From: Branchiostoma lanceolatum
Lineage: Eukaryota > Chordata > Leptocardii > Amphioxiformes > Branchiostomatidae
Direction: 5' to 3'
DNA length: 64,000 nt
Assembly: GCF_035083965.1 (NCBI RefSeq)
Contig: NC_089731.1
Location: 4,627,001-4,691,000 of the forward strand
Part shown: positions 47,854-58,085 of the stretch, in pieces
Numbering within the stretch: the first letter of the stretch is position 1
Layout: every line of letters starts with the position of its first letter
Made by a program: the position numbers and the translations under genes
The notes under the pieces: generated by a model
Databases searched by the model: none
What the model saw: only the letters and a program-made list of their open reading frames with translations
What the model was told of the DNA's origin: nothing

Positions 47854-50177
47854 AAACACACGCAAACACATAGACATACACACACGCACGTAAACAAGCA
47901 CAGACCGTGACACACATACACAGAAACACATATATATATACACACACACACACACATACACACACACACACGCACGCAAACAAGCACAGACCGTGACACA
48001 CATACACAGAAACACATATATACACACAAATGCACTCCCACTCGCAGCTATATACTGGCTACCCTTTATTTCCAACCCCCCCACCAGGTTGATGCAGGAG
48101 ATGTAACCCGGCGGAAAGTCCTCCGCAGGGCGCTGCACTGTCATGACTTCCGCTGGTACCTGCAGAACGTGTACCCGAACCTGTACGTGCCTGATGTGCG
48201 GCCGGTCGCGTATGGACAGGTACGTCTGCTAGAAAGTTAATTACTTTTTGATGCCATCATATTACTTTAGACCATAGCCATTATTGCACTGTACATGTGT
48301 TATCTATTCAAACAGTTGATTTAGTAAAATCTTTGATATAGAGCTTTATTGCCTAATTTTGTAATTGGCTTTATGATTGGTATTCGTCGGCATAGCAAGA
48401 TACCTATGTCAAGGTAGAGATTGCAGTCTGGCACAATCGTGAATTCTGCCCGATTTCTTCTATCGCGATCGGAGTCTGTAGATCTTTCTGTGCATGCAAA
48501 CATTCACTCAAAAGACAGTAAAAACTTTTCAACTTCGGTTCATGTCACTTTAGATCAATGGATTGACTTAAAACTCAGAATTCATAATAGGCAGATCACC
48601 CTAACACATTACTAGCATCCTGATAGGCAGAGACTCCGATCGCGATCTCTATCTGCAGAATCAGCGATTGAATTCTCTACCCTGATACACAGATCCCCCC
48701 CCCCCCCATGAAAAAAAACTAAAATTACATTGACTTGAGAATCGCGCACTCCCACAGATCCAGAATAAGGGGACGGGCAAGTGTCTAGATGCCGTTTCAG
48801 CCGGGAAGAAACTATCCGGGCTGTTTGACTGTCACGGGCAAAGAGGGAACCAGGTAAATACCAAGTTCCAAAGTTTTATAAGATCTATTGTGCCACAGTG
48901 GTTACATTTAGGGCTGTAGACCTGGAATCTAAAGGTCATGGGTTCTAATCTCTGATAGGTCTCATTGATGTGTCATTAGGAAAGGTTAACATTTTCTTAG
49001 TTGACTCAAGTGTATGAAAATGAGTACTTAGCTTTGGTCAGGGGCGTCCTCTCGGATTTGAAGAGAGCCACGCCTCGAGATCTCACCGCCGTGGTCTATA
49101 TAGGTAAATATATCAAAGAATGATTAGATCTTAAAACTAGTATTGTAAGTGATAGGTCAAACTCGACATGTTGAATTATTCATATAATTGTGCGGAGGTT
49201 GATCATTATGTATCCCATTGTTTGTTGTTTGCATGTATAGTTGTAGAAAACCTTACGAAAGTCGCTGTACTTTTGTTGTGTCAATAAGGATTGTTGTTGT
49301 ATATACATAGTAGAGAGGGCCTGTGTTAGAGGGCAAGCAATGACATACACTTTGTGCTATTGTATCTATTTCATTTCAGTACTGGGAGTTTACCAGGGCT
49401 GGAGAGGTGCGTTTCGGTTTGGAGGGGAAACTGTGTCTTCAGACGGATGCATCTTCCACCGACATCATCACCAAGCGATGTGCACACAGGTTCGCCTTCG
49501 ACCAACCCTCCAAGCAACAGAGATGGGCCCTACGGGTAATGTTTACACTGATTTCTGCATTTGAACTTCACGTTCATGATAGATAGTAACAAAATGTGTT
49601 AGATATGAAGTGTATGAAGGCATCATTATGTGTTTATGATGAGATGTCACTACCTATATCACAGTGTTTTTGTCGGCAATGTTTTGTTCGCTTGACAGGT
49701 CTGAGTTCGGAAGCGAATCTCTGTTGTCAGTCCTCTCTCTTTTTACTGAGTTCCTATCTCCAATGATTATTGTTTGCATGCAACACCCCCTTCCTCTATA
49801 GTCTAGAGGCTGCGACCGCTAAGCGACCTAACATTTGACAGCTTGCTCATAAGCAAAGGCAAACGAATGTTTTGAGTGTGTTTTGCTGTCGTTTAAGGTT
49901 AAACGTTTTTTTTAACGTGACTGTGTTTATCTTTTGCTTTGATTTTTAAGACTGTATTTTTCTATTCTATCATTTTCTATTCTATCATTTTTATCTTATT
50001 TTCAATGTTTCTATGATTTATATTTTTTTCATTACCTAATAGAACACCACCGTACTGTATCATCCGCTGACTGACCAGTGTCTGGAAGGGACCGCGGCTG
50101 GTCTGCACATGGCGCCGTGCGAGGATGTGGACAGGCAGAGATGGTTACTACAGAATCTAGAATCAACGCAGACTTAG
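40192..50177 (+). CDS. polypeptide N-acetylgalactosaminyltransferase (GALNT family)
   Basis: The enzyme starts mucin-type O-glycosylation by moving GalNAc from UDP-GalNAc to Ser/Thr in the Golgi. Exons: 40192-40521, 41071-41285, 41827-41993, 42424-42548, 42995-43147 (or from 42959), 45709-45815, 46674-46791, 47331-47513, 48088-48219, 48758-48853, 49380-49535, 50043-50177; about 638 residues. A short tail and a membrane anchor ([20 protein letters not shown]) make a type II protein with an acidic stem. The GT27 domain has [35 protein letters not shown], the metal motif in [31 protein letters not shown] and SHVGHVFR. A ricin-type lectin domain follows (GKCLDAV, QQRWALR, QCLEG, RQRWLLQ). VDDCST replaces the usual VDDFSD/VDDASD. 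Stop at 50175; AATAAA at 50773. The family is certain; the paralogue is not assigned. Confidence 0.94.
41411..41520. mobile_element. 110-bp palindromic MITE, CCCTCATTAAATCAGGACC family, complete copy
   Basis: ACCCTCATTAAATCAGGACC then CCTATCGCTCCACGTTACA pairs with the right arm TGTAACGTGGAGCGATAG and GGTCCTGATTTAATGAGGGT. TATATAC flanks the arms on both sides in inverted form. It lies in GALNT intron 2 (between the coding exons ending 41285 and starting 41827). Confidence 0.88.
41694..41750 (+). pseudogene. partial duplicate of a GALNT exon, not usable
   Basis: After a good acceptor (GACATCCACAG) this reads [18 protein letters not shown], nearly identical to [18 protein letters not shown] at the true exon 41827-41883. 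Homology includes about 12 bp of intron before the exon and stops at about 41750, before a donor is reached. The duplicated unit is about 133 bp. If the first acceptor were used the frame would run into unrelated sequence. Confidence 0.8.
42559..42716 (+). repeat. (TTCC)n microsatellite, about 39 units
   Basis: An almost pure TTCC tract starts 11 bp after the donor of the GALNT exon ending at 42548. It is followed by (CACT)n and (CA)n tracts at 42765-42840. The long Ser/Leu/Pro-type frame across it is an artefact. Confidence 0.97.
43642..43839 (+). mobile_element. tRNA-derived SINE in GALNT intron, host of the LTR element
   Basis: The head has TCCAGTGGTTAGCGATCTTG and GGTCCCGGGTTCGATCCCGG, A-box and B-box like. 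The body continues TCGATCACCCGACATGTACG. The LTR element at 43845 is inserted at its 3' side, so the SINE is the older insertion. Confidence 0.65.
43845..44017 (+). repeat. left LTR
   Basis: About 173 bp, beginning TGTTGTGAAGTGATGTACC and ending CATAACA. It matches the right LTR almost base for base. Confidence 0.9.
44063..45160 (+). CDS. integrase region of the Ty3/gypsy fossil
   Basis: The frame shows an integrase zinc-binding region ([20 protein letters not shown] with a CVAC pair), an rve-type core ([29 protein letters not shown]) and a basic tail. This order is that of Ty3/gypsy (Metaviridae) integrases. It belongs to the element above and not to GALNT. No gag, protease or reverse transcriptase is recognised within the element, which is therefore a fossil copy. 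Confidence 0.88.
   Translation: MIDIAHEGHQGIVKTKALIREKVWFPGIDTKTEETLGKCVACLATTKVQTATPLQPTEMPKQPWTHLSADFKGPLPNGDYLLVVIDDHTRYPIVEQTRSTSANAVIPILDKIFAMFGTPEVLKTDNGPPWNSEQMRNFAHHLGFKHRRIIPYWPQANGEAERFMRTLGKTLKTAAIEGKAWKQELHAMLRNYRATPHTSTGKPPASLIFSREMKIKLPNTKPFTANKEAIRKDNATKRKIKEYTDRKRKARPNNLRVGDTVLVRQPRQNTPTAAYDHQPYLITNKKGTLITANRDGKETTRHSTMFKKIPASIPEDNKTEAPIPEDNKTEDPAEQRPEQHLTTKTTSDYVTRSGRTVKPPERLNL
45381..45545 (+). repeat. right LTR
   Basis: About 165 bp, same ends as the left LTR. It is followed at once by the target duplication TGTAT. Confidence 0.9.
46120..46350 (+). repeat. degenerate tandem repeats in GALNT intron
   Basis: GTAGGTCATCTAGGC-like units (GGTCATCCATGCC, GGTCATCTAGGCC, GGTCATCCAGGC) recur about every 45 nt. 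They are followed by two copies of GGAAGTTACATTCCAACC or its near variant. Non-coding. Confidence 0.6.
47716..48030 (+). repeat. (CA)n-rich microsatellite block
   Basis: Long CACACA tracts are broken by ATACACA and GCAAGCACAGACCGTGACAC units; the latter occur twice. It sits in the GALNT intron between the exons ending 47513 and starting 48088. The minus-strand Cys/Val-rich frames here are low-complexity artefacts. Confidence 0.95.
48888..49110 (+). mobile_element. tRNA-derived SINE in GALNT intron
   Basis: Head with TGTGCCACAGTGGTTACATT and GGTTCTAATCTCTG. The body holds GAGTACTTAGCTTTGGTCAG then GATTTGAAGAGAGCCACGCC, closely matching the SINE at 63736-64000. Confidence 0.7.
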
Positions 50178-50575
50178 AGAATCTTAACATAGTCTTCGAC
50201 TTAAAGTCTTCTAAGATTTATAGTATCCTAAAATAGACGCACAGTTCAACGTAGACTTAGAGTAATATAACGTAGTCGTCGACTTAAAGTATTATACCGT
50301 AGACTTATAGTATCCTTAAAGTATAGTTATAAGTAGGCTTAAAGTATTATAACGTAGTCGACGATATAATTTATTATGACGTAGACTTAAAGTATCCTAA
50401 CGTAGACTTAAAGATCAACGTAGACTTTAAGTGTTATAACGTAGTCGTCGACTTAAAGTATCATAACGTAGATTTATAGTTTCCTGTTCAACGTAGAATT
50501 AAAGTATTATAGCGTAGATCTATAGTATCCTACTGTAGACTTAAAGTTTAACGTAGACTTAAAGTGTTTTTTTAA
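50178..50575 (+). repeat. degenerate tandem repeat in GALNT 3'UTR
   Basis: AACGTAGACTTAAAGTATYA-type units (AACGTAGACTTAAAG, TAACGTAGTCGTCGACTTAA) repeat about 15 times right after the stop codon. They precede the AATAAA at 50773-50778, so they are expected in the mature mRNA. GTCGTCGAC forms short palindromes within units. Confidence 0.85.
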
Positions 50576-50779
50576 CTATAAAAGGATCGATCAAGAGTAC
50601 ATATTTAGAAATAAGTTTGAAGATGCTATTGTACTGATGTTTTCTGTGTTTACCAATGAAGCTTAAGCTTAAGACATGGTTTTAGACTTTTTAGGCTCAA
50701 AGGCACTTAACATCATGATAGTTTTACGTAGATATTATACCTGCATGTATACGTCTTTCGAGTGTAACAGGCAATAAAC

Positions 50780-51820
50780 TAATTTTGATTGTGACATATT
50801 CCGAATTTGATCAAAAACATCTTTATATCATTAGACGTACGGAATGTATGATTATACATACCACATTGTGCTACACATTCCACAGATTAGATTCTATTCT
50901 AGTTGAATCCGCCGTGAATACAATCACTTAGCGTACCTGAATGAAAGCTATTGACCCACTCGGTCGAGAAATAAAGTGTTATTTTATTCAGTTGAAGGCT
51001 CTGGAACGGTTTGGGGGTACGGGTACTTATGGAGGGGGTGGTCGCTGTGTTTGTTGTTGTGTTTTGGGCTTTTCGGCTTTAGCTCCTCAAAGGGCAGGGG
51101 CGCTACTCCTGGCGCTCCCTTCCTCAATGTAATATTGACCGGTTCGATTGCCCTGAGGAAGGCAACAGATGGACTACCGATACGTTGCAAAGTCGATACC
51201 TTGCTTGTTGTTTTTTCAACCATTAGAATTGAAATATTAGCTGATCAAGCAGGTTATGGTTTCTGTCGCGTAACAATGTTACTGTTACCTATGGGGTTAC
51301 ACTAGATGTTATGAAGGGTTTGCGAGATCATTACCTCTGGGAAGGAGGTCAGTAACCTCCGAAAGGGGCACTGTTTTTGTCTATAACTCAAAATCCTTTC
51401 GATGAAATTGTTTGAATTTCAGCATGTGTGGGTGGTTATTGAGGTCCCGATGAAACATGTTAATTTGGGGCACTGTAGCAGTGTTAAAAGTTTTGGAAAA
51501 TTATAGATCGACATCGCCATCTTAAAGGTAATGTGGTGCAGCCCATTAAATCAGCTGTCGTTTGCCTAATGACGGCCTGTATTGTATAAGCTTGGACTTC
51601 CCAGCTACTTTCCATGCAAAGGTTAGCCTCCGGCTTGCTACTCTGCCGTTGTCACTGCCTAGTGTCATAATGATAAACAACTACCTTCACATAAGGACAT
51701 ACACGGAAACAGGTTTTGAAGAGATTTTAATTCCTGGTAAAGAGGATACCAAACACCTTAGCCCACAACGCAAACACCATGGTTACTTATCATGGAAGCT
51801 CATCTGTGTTGGTAGTAATC
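50780..51820. other. convergent intergenic region between GALNT and the CUB/LDLa gene
   Basis: No gene is recognised. GAGGTCAGTAACCTCCGAAA near 51344 is a short repeat word shared with 11745. The rest shows no clear homology. Confidence 0.45.
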
Positions 51821-51826
51821 ATAATA

Positions 51827-51981
51827 CAGTGCTAAACTTTCTTCCAACACTAAGGTATTCACGAATTGAATTTTCGACGAAAACTGTCGCCTTCTTCATG
51901 ATAAGAAGAAGAAGAAGGCGACAGTGGTCGTCGAAAATTCGATCCGTGAATACCTTAGTGTTGGAAGAAAGTTTAGCACTG
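51827..51981. mobile_element. 155-bp palindromic mariner-type MITE with TA target duplication
   Basis: CAGTGCTAAACTTTCTTCCA on the left is the exact inverse of the right end. TA stands at 51825-51826 and 51982-51983. The CAGTG terminus and TA duplication are typical of Tc1/mariner. The arms are about 70 nt around an AGAAGAAGAAGAAGG centre. Confidence 0.88.
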
Positions 51982-52026
51982 TATTAACATGATTACTTCA
52001 CAGAGGTTGGTGTCCGACTCTGCTTG

Positions 52027-55000
52027 TTACTTCGAGTGCTGATGGTCGACGGCAGAGTAGGAAGCAGAGAAGCCCATCCGCACAACATCCTCGTCCGTCA
52101 CGAAGCGGATAGTCATGGTGTTGGAGGAGGAGGTGATGGGAGCCGGGATCCTGTCGCCGCATCCCTTCAGCAGCTGAGGAGCGCTCGTGCTGGGGCCGTC
52201 ATAAACAGACACGGAGTCGAACCTGGTAGTTCGATAAAACAGTAATTGATAATAATAATAGTCTTTATTGCATATTCCTGCCCAGATGGACTAAATGTAA
52301 TCTCCAAGCAGATCCAACGGTTGCAAAGACCGTATCCAACTGGAAGAGGAAATTTTTTATTCGGTTGTAATAAAAACTTCCTTTGTCTTTGCAACCGTTG
52401 GATCTGCTTGGAGATTAGGCTAAATGCAGAGATGATCACACGTGGTCTAGAGGAAACAAATTGTAAAACATGAGAAACTAAAAAGAAATGACACTTTCTA
52501 ACATGACATAAAGTAGAGAACAAACAAGACTATGGACTATTCTTAATTTAACGTTAAACACATAATTATTTCTTCGCTCTTTTTGGAAACAATTAATATG
52601 TTACAGAAGCACAGAAACAACGAAGCAGTATCTGACACGACATTTTGGGCACCAGCATATAGGAGAAGGAACGTTGTGGTACCACCTCTTATTACCTTCG
52701 CCAAGAAGATTATGTTTTTGATAGCGCTTGTGTGTGTGTCTGTATGTATGTGTGCGGATGAACAGCATAACTCAAGAATCTATGGATGGATCGTCTTGAT
52801 ATTTAGTTTGTAGGTAGGTCTTGATAAAACCTGGATATGATTAGATTTTGGCCCTCCATTTCTTGAGAAGATGATCAACTGATGGAGAAGGTCGGAAGGT
52901 CATGGCTGACTATGTTTGACAGGGGCTTAACTCCCAACCATGGTCTGGAGAATGTCGAGAGGCCATATGGTCGGTAATGTGTGATTTTAGTGCTTTAACG
53001 AATGAACACTCGCCTGCACGCATCGTCCAGTTCGATGTCGAACACGGTGAAGACCAGGTGGACGAACTTGCCGGCGGTGACAGTGACGGTCCAGGTGCAG
53101 TCCTGGTCGTTGGTGTAGTGCAGCACGTCGATCCGGCCGGAATCCTGCTGGAGGTTCTCGCTGGCACAATCCACCTTGGGCGCTGAAGAGCAGATAATGC
53201 ATTTACTTTATATACCTTTACAATGGTCAAATATGGGCACAAAATTTCCAAACTCTTTTAGATTTCGAATTATGTTCTATCATGTTCGAAGTGACGTACT
53301 CGAATAGATCGTGCGTTCGGACGTTCGCTACGCGACACACCGACTTTCGCCGCGCGCGCGAAACGCCGACTTTTGCTGTGCGACACACCGCACATCGCAA
53401 AAGTCGGTGTGTCGCGCAGCAAACGTCGTTTTTTCACGCTTTGCACCTGCCGGCCACGGTAAATGTGACTTACGGCAGTGCGCCCCCTGTTCGTCACTTC
53501 CGTCGGCGCAGTCGTCCTCCGCGTCGCACACCCAGCTGGGCCGGAGGCAGCCGCTGCCGTCAGCACACATGAACTGATCGTCACGGCAGACGCCTGGATT
53601 ACGGGGATAGATACATTGTAGTAAATTTACAATGTCTTCGGTATTACATGTAGAGGCCACCCGGATCAGCTATAGATTTTTATTTTATTGCGATTTACCT
53701 TTAGCTTTGAAGAAGCTACCCTTCCTGTGGTAAAGAAAAACAACGATACAAAACAATAGTATGAACGCATTACGCATATCCGTTTATCTTGGGACATTTA
53801 ATTCAATAGGCCCATTCACGGATCCAACTGCGCATGACGAGGTCAAAGGTGAAGGCCGCTGAGGCAGGAACAAAACAAGTCTAGACATTATCATGCAAAC
53901 CGAACAACGGAGGCCATATACATCTGGACATAGGTAAGAACTGTTAACACGTCAGGGGCCTTCCCCTTTAACCTTGCGCATGCGCACTTGGCATTGTGAT
54001 CTTTCTTCTTGGAAAAACATACCTATCGCGTTACAATTCTGCTCGTCGCTACTGTCTCCACAGTCGTTATCACCGTCACAGATCCAGGAGTCCGGCACGC
54101 ACGTGTTACCGTGAGCACAGGTGAAGTCCCCGGCACTACAGATTGGGCCTGGAACATGTATACATGTAACGTTAGGGATGGCTGGTAAAAATGTAAAGGT
54201 AAAGTAGTCATCCTCAACTTAGGTGAGACATGGTGCTTTTCAAGTAGCTAGTATATCGCTGCAGGGCGGCTTCGCTTCGGCTCGCGTTTTTAACCATGCA
54301 CACCGGGTCTCTCCTACTCTTCCCGATACGCGTGCGGGTTTAACGACTTTACGCCACCATCCGAAATGACTAATACAGCCCATTGACTCTGTGGCCCGAA
54401 CGTGGTTTGAAACTCCGCCCTCTAGATCCACGGAATTTGATCTCGAAACGGAAAATGTATAATCAAAACAGTGCTTTCTACCAGAAAATGACGACAATGA
54501 TTTCAAATTCAGCGAACAGTGATTTGAAAACGAAAGTCCTGAGCATAATTTGTGTAACGCTATATGTCTTGATTATGCACCTTTATTTTTCGTTTTCGCA
54601 AAAAGCCCAGCCGGGTCCCGGTTTGGAAATGTAACCCTAGCATAACTAATGCGTCGGTCCCATTTCCAATCCGGGGCCCGGCCGGGATGTTTGCGAAAAA
54701 AAAAATGATAATAATACAGACGAAGCCACTTAATTGCACCTCGGATAAACGCACCTTTCCGTATCAAGATAATACGCAATATATGGTTAGGAGTACATGT
54801 AATTTTTAACGTTTTGTGTCTTCTGTTGCCTTTTATATCAGTATTTTTCGTTTCAACAAGCTGCCCGGCCGGGCCCCGGATTGGAAATGGAACCAAAGCA
54901 TTACTTACCATCGGGGCAGTTGGCGGTTGCCTCATCCTCCCCTTGTGAGCAGTCCGCCTCGTCGTCACACTCATAACTGGCGGGAAAGCACGCTCCGTCA

Positions 55001-55629
55001 TCACACTGGAATTGCTGCGGTCCGCACTGCGCTACAATACCAGGAGCAAACGCATAGAAAGAGTCACGAATGGCTCCATCAGGTTGGTAACACCCCTGGC
55101 TCATGCTAAGGTCACATTTCCAAACCGGGGCCCGCCCGGGCTATTTGCGTGAATAAAAATGAAACAATTCATATCAAATATATATACAAATGGTGCTCAT
55201 GATAAAGTTTTGCAACTATTCTGTGTTTTGTTGTCTTTTATACTTGTCGTTCACGCAGACTGCCCGGCCGGAACCCGCGTTGGGAATTGTGACCTTAGCA
55301 TATGACAACGCGAAGCGTCACGGCGAGAAAGTTTCCCCAAACCATTTAATACCAAGCTTTCCAAAACCATTTTCAGGCCTTCTTCAAACCATTTCTAGAC
55401 CTTCTCCCAACCATTTCGAATACTTTGCAGAGACTTCCAAAGCTACACCGACGCAGGATTTCCAAAGCTGTACTTCTACTAATAAGAACATTAATGAAGT
55501 GGAAAACTTTTTATCAATGTCTGTTAGCATGTAGATGTAGAGAATTATAACCACCTGTAAAGTAAATTGGTGGATGTAGAAAAAAGACTCACCGCTAGCG
55601 CCTACAAAAAGGAGAAGCATCCACAGCAT
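52027..55629 (-). CDS. secreted protein with three LDLa repeats and one CUB domain
   Basis: Six minus-strand exons join in frame into 256 residues: 55629-55593, 55031-54909, 54148-54023, 53593-53474, 53182-53014 and 52222-52027. Exon 1 is a signal peptide ([12 protein letters not shown]). Each LDLa repeat is one phase-1 exon: [20 protein letters not shown] then [32 protein letters not shown] then [35 protein letters not shown] then [13 protein letters not shown]. The second and third keep the calcium motif DCxDxSDE. The CUB domain ([20 protein letters not shown] to [16 protein letters not shown]) spans two exons with four cysteines. No membrane segment follows, so it is likely secreted; ligand unknown. 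The donor at 53014 is GC instead of GT. I do not assign an orthologue. Confidence 0.88.
52298..52417. mobile_element. 120-bp palindromic MITE with TAATCTCCAAGCAGATC ends
   Basis: TAATCTCCAAGCAGATCCAA then CGGTTGCAAAGAC pairs with GTCTTTGCAACCG and TTGGATCTGCTTGGAGATTA. It lies inside the reversed LINE tail that begins at 52245, in the last intron of the CUB/LDLa gene. A relative is at 59346-59457. Confidence 0.85.
52570..52900 (+). repeat. A+T-rich dispersed repeat, same family as 60480-62450
   Basis: Shared words with the 61-kb block are CATAACTCAAGAATCTATGG and AAAACCTGGATATGATTAGA followed by TTTTGGCCC. Non-coding, intronic. Confidence 0.55.
53325..53425. repeat. G+C-rich inverted repeat in intron
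   Basis: GCGACACACCGACTTTCGC and its complement GCAAAAGTCGGTGTGTCGCG flank CGCGCGCG. A further CGCCGACTTTTGCTGTGCG lies in the loop, so units are both tandem and inverted. A MITE remnant is possible. Confidence 0.6.
54648..54902. mobile_element. MITE with CATTTCCAATCCGGGGCCCG ends next to an LDLa splice donor
   Basis: CCCATTTCCAATCCGGGGCC then CGGCCGGG on the left pairs with CCCGGCCGGGCCCCGGATTG then GAAATGGAACC on the right. Its right end lies about 6 bp inside the intron whose donor is at 54908 (minus strand). A single related end is at about 54600-54643, and a second full copy is at 55103-55301. Confidence 0.75.
55103..55301. mobile_element. MITE, same G+C-rich-ended family, second copy
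   Basis: ATGCTAAGGTCACATTTCCA then AACCGGGGCCC on the left pairs with TGTGACCTTAGCAT on the right through GGGAATTGTG. About 200 bp. It lies in intron 1 of the CUB/LDLa gene. Confidence 0.75.
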
Positions 55630-55887
55630 AATGATACGGTTTACCTGACCGCTGACACTGCCAAGAAAAATGTGACGACAAATGGTGGTAAAGTAAGACT
55701 CTTATAGACAAGGCTCGATGTGGGAGGAGCCTCAGTCCCTGTATGTGTGTTCGGGACGGAAGCGAGCGATGAATGAACAAATATCATACGCACAGCGAAA
55801 GGTTAGAAACATTTGCTTAGACACGAGACATCCTCCCACTGGAGTAGAGTCGTGGCCAAGGGCACACCTGTTACTTCTACAGCGAGC

Positions 55888-56125
55888 ATATTATAATAAT
55901 AATGATAACTTTATTGCACAACAATTGAACAAGGTACAAAGTATGGCATCCACTGGTACATTATAAGATGACATTCTATTAGGCTAATCAATCTAACTTA
56001 TACAATATGGTGTAGTATTATGGGATGACAATGGGATTTTACAATCATTGGAGGAGTTTCTAACGTCTATACATTCTTTGATATATTTTCCAATGTATTA
56101 TATGTAGACGTCGCTGGGGGGGGGG
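55888..56125 (-). mobile_element. LINE 3' tail, minus strand (copy A)
   Basis: Minus-strand text ends in TTGTTGTGCAATAAAGTTAT and (ATT)n. GACAATGGGATTTTACAATC and GGTACAAAGTATGGCATCCA are shared with copy B at 57205. A G12 run follows at 56112-56126. Confidence 0.7.
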
Positions 56126-56959
56126 GGTGTTAACCTTCTGCAGGCCAACTTTCTTCACCAATTATGCCCAGTCTCTGCCGATTCTGCGATCCATACCTGA
56201 TGAAGGAAGGTCTGATGGAGGCTAGAGCATATATGCAGCCATTTACATGTCTTTTCAAGAGTGCATAATTGTGAGTGGGTGTCGGAGAAACCGGTATAGG
56301 CATATAGGGACAGGGCAACAAGAACAACACGACAAAGCGAGTCTAACCCATTGTATGTACCAATGTTTCGCAGAGAAGTATATAGAAGGTCTATCTCCTA
56401 CTCAGGTACAACTCTTGTTTGTTTGAACCTTTGTTTATTCATGATAAGCTCAAATCGGCACGCAGGCCGCTTTTCATTGAGGTCATGAGGGAAGAGGTAA
56501 GGGTCATATACAATATAACAGAGATGCACAGTCATTTGAGTCCTAATAACTCTATCAACTCTATGGAGTATTTTGACACCAAACTTGAGAACGGCGCCTT
56601 CAGCCTTTTTGCAACATTCAAAAATATTTTGCGACGAGTAACTATGGACTAACTATGATTACCGAATATTGAAATGATGTTATATCGTCGACTTATTTTT
56701 GTATGCCGAATATGATTATGGAATACTGATTGTAACGTTATCTTTGTAAAAATTGTTTTGTTATATTTTCCGATGGTATGTTAAAAGGACCCCTGACCTC
56801 CTCCCTTGAACTCTTGAAAAACGGCCTCGGCCGAACAGTGTACACTATATACTTTCATGGTCACAACTCGGACAGCCGTTCAATTCAATGTTTATACGGG
56901 CCTTGTCCTGGTCATAGTAAGACCTGGTCACATTTGACCCATGACAGGTTTGTGTGTAC

Positions 56960-57150
56960 CGTGTTGTAGTCGAGCGGACGGCGACCCCTCTAGTCTTGTA
57001 TCAAAGTTCATGGTCGTCGTAGCCTCTACGATATAGTGCACTTCATCTTGTACAGTATCCTCGGTCCACATCGACGGATTCTTTGCTCTAGATGACCACA
57101 TCCTCATTCCCTGAGAAGCAACCCATATTAACATTATTCCGCCGGGTTAC
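56960..57150 (-). mobile_element. LINE reverse-transcriptase C-terminal remnant, minus strand
   Basis: CTTCATCTTGTACAGTATCC and CATCGACGGATTCTTTG match 57645-57700 of copy B with some changes. The minus-strand reading gives EDTVQDEVHYIVEA, the region around the closing zinc-knuckle-like motif. Probably part of a rearranged copy A. Confidence 0.6.
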
Positions 57151-57204
57151 ATAAACTCGCCGGCTTTGAGAGGTCTCTAATGCAGCACCCCTACAGTTAT
57201 ATTC

Positions 57205-57780
57205 ATTTTAGATAACTATAACTTTATTGCACAACAATTGTACAAGGTACAAAGTATGGCATTCACTGGTACATAGATAACATTCTATTAGGCTAATCCG
57301 TCTATCTTACACAATATGGTGTACTAGTCTATCTTATACGACATGGTGTAGTAGTATGGGATGACAATGGGATTTTACAATTATTGGAGAAGTTTCTAAC
57401 GTCTAGACATTTTTAGATATACAGGAGTGCATTATACTGGGGGACGCTGGGGGACTCAGATCTGTTTGGATGTATCTTTTCAGGGTGGCGGAAGTAGGTA
57501 CCTTGGTGGAATTATGTTAGTAGATGTTATATTATACATCTACATGTATGTCGTCTGTCCAAAGTGAGGGACTGAACTTTCCATGGCTACATGACTAAAT
57601 ATGATACTAATATCATCACTTAGCATACATAGTACAGTCAATAATGAAGTGCACTTCATCTTTTACAGTATTTTCGGTACAACATCGACAGATTCTTCGG
57701 TCCAGAAAACCCCATCCTAATTCCAACAGAAGTAATCCCCATTAAAATTATTCCGCCGGGTTGCGTATCTTTGACACGGT
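57205..57780 (-). mobile_element. LINE 3' part with reverse-transcriptase C-terminus, minus strand (copy B)
   Basis: From about 57720 down, the minus strand reads RRICRCCTENTVKDEVHFII then DCTMYAK before a stop. This is the C-x2-C...H...C end typical of CR1/L2-like LINE ORF2. About 430 bp of 3'UTR follow, ending TTGTGCAATAAAGTTATAGT. The 5' part is missing, as usual for LINE insertions. Confidence 0.8.
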
Positions 57781-58085
57781 ACACGTAAATTACATTTTCC
57801 TTTTAGATTTCGACAATCCGGAAATAATATCTATTAATACGTTTGTTTTTTTATACTTAAGTTCATTGAAGCACATTATATGAACTCTTATATATGAACC
57901 ATCTTGGTTTACGACAAATATCACTTCAGAACTGTAGAAATTCAGTTATCTTACTATAATCTCACATGATGCAATCAAACACTTTGTTTCAAATCAAACC
58001 TAGCACTTCACAAAACAAAATAAACTTCATTTAACGCTGCACTTAAACTCAATCGATTGCCATTGTGCCTAACTGTTTAGTTTCA

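Noticed and set aside
47776-48144. Cys/Val-rich minus-strand frames of 70-120 codons
   Set aside because: They are translations of the (CA)n block; no codon bias or homology.
52583-52813. 76-codon plus frame with a hydrophobic stretch
   Set aside because: It falls in a copy of the A+T-rich repeat within an intron of the opposite-strand CUB/LDLa gene.
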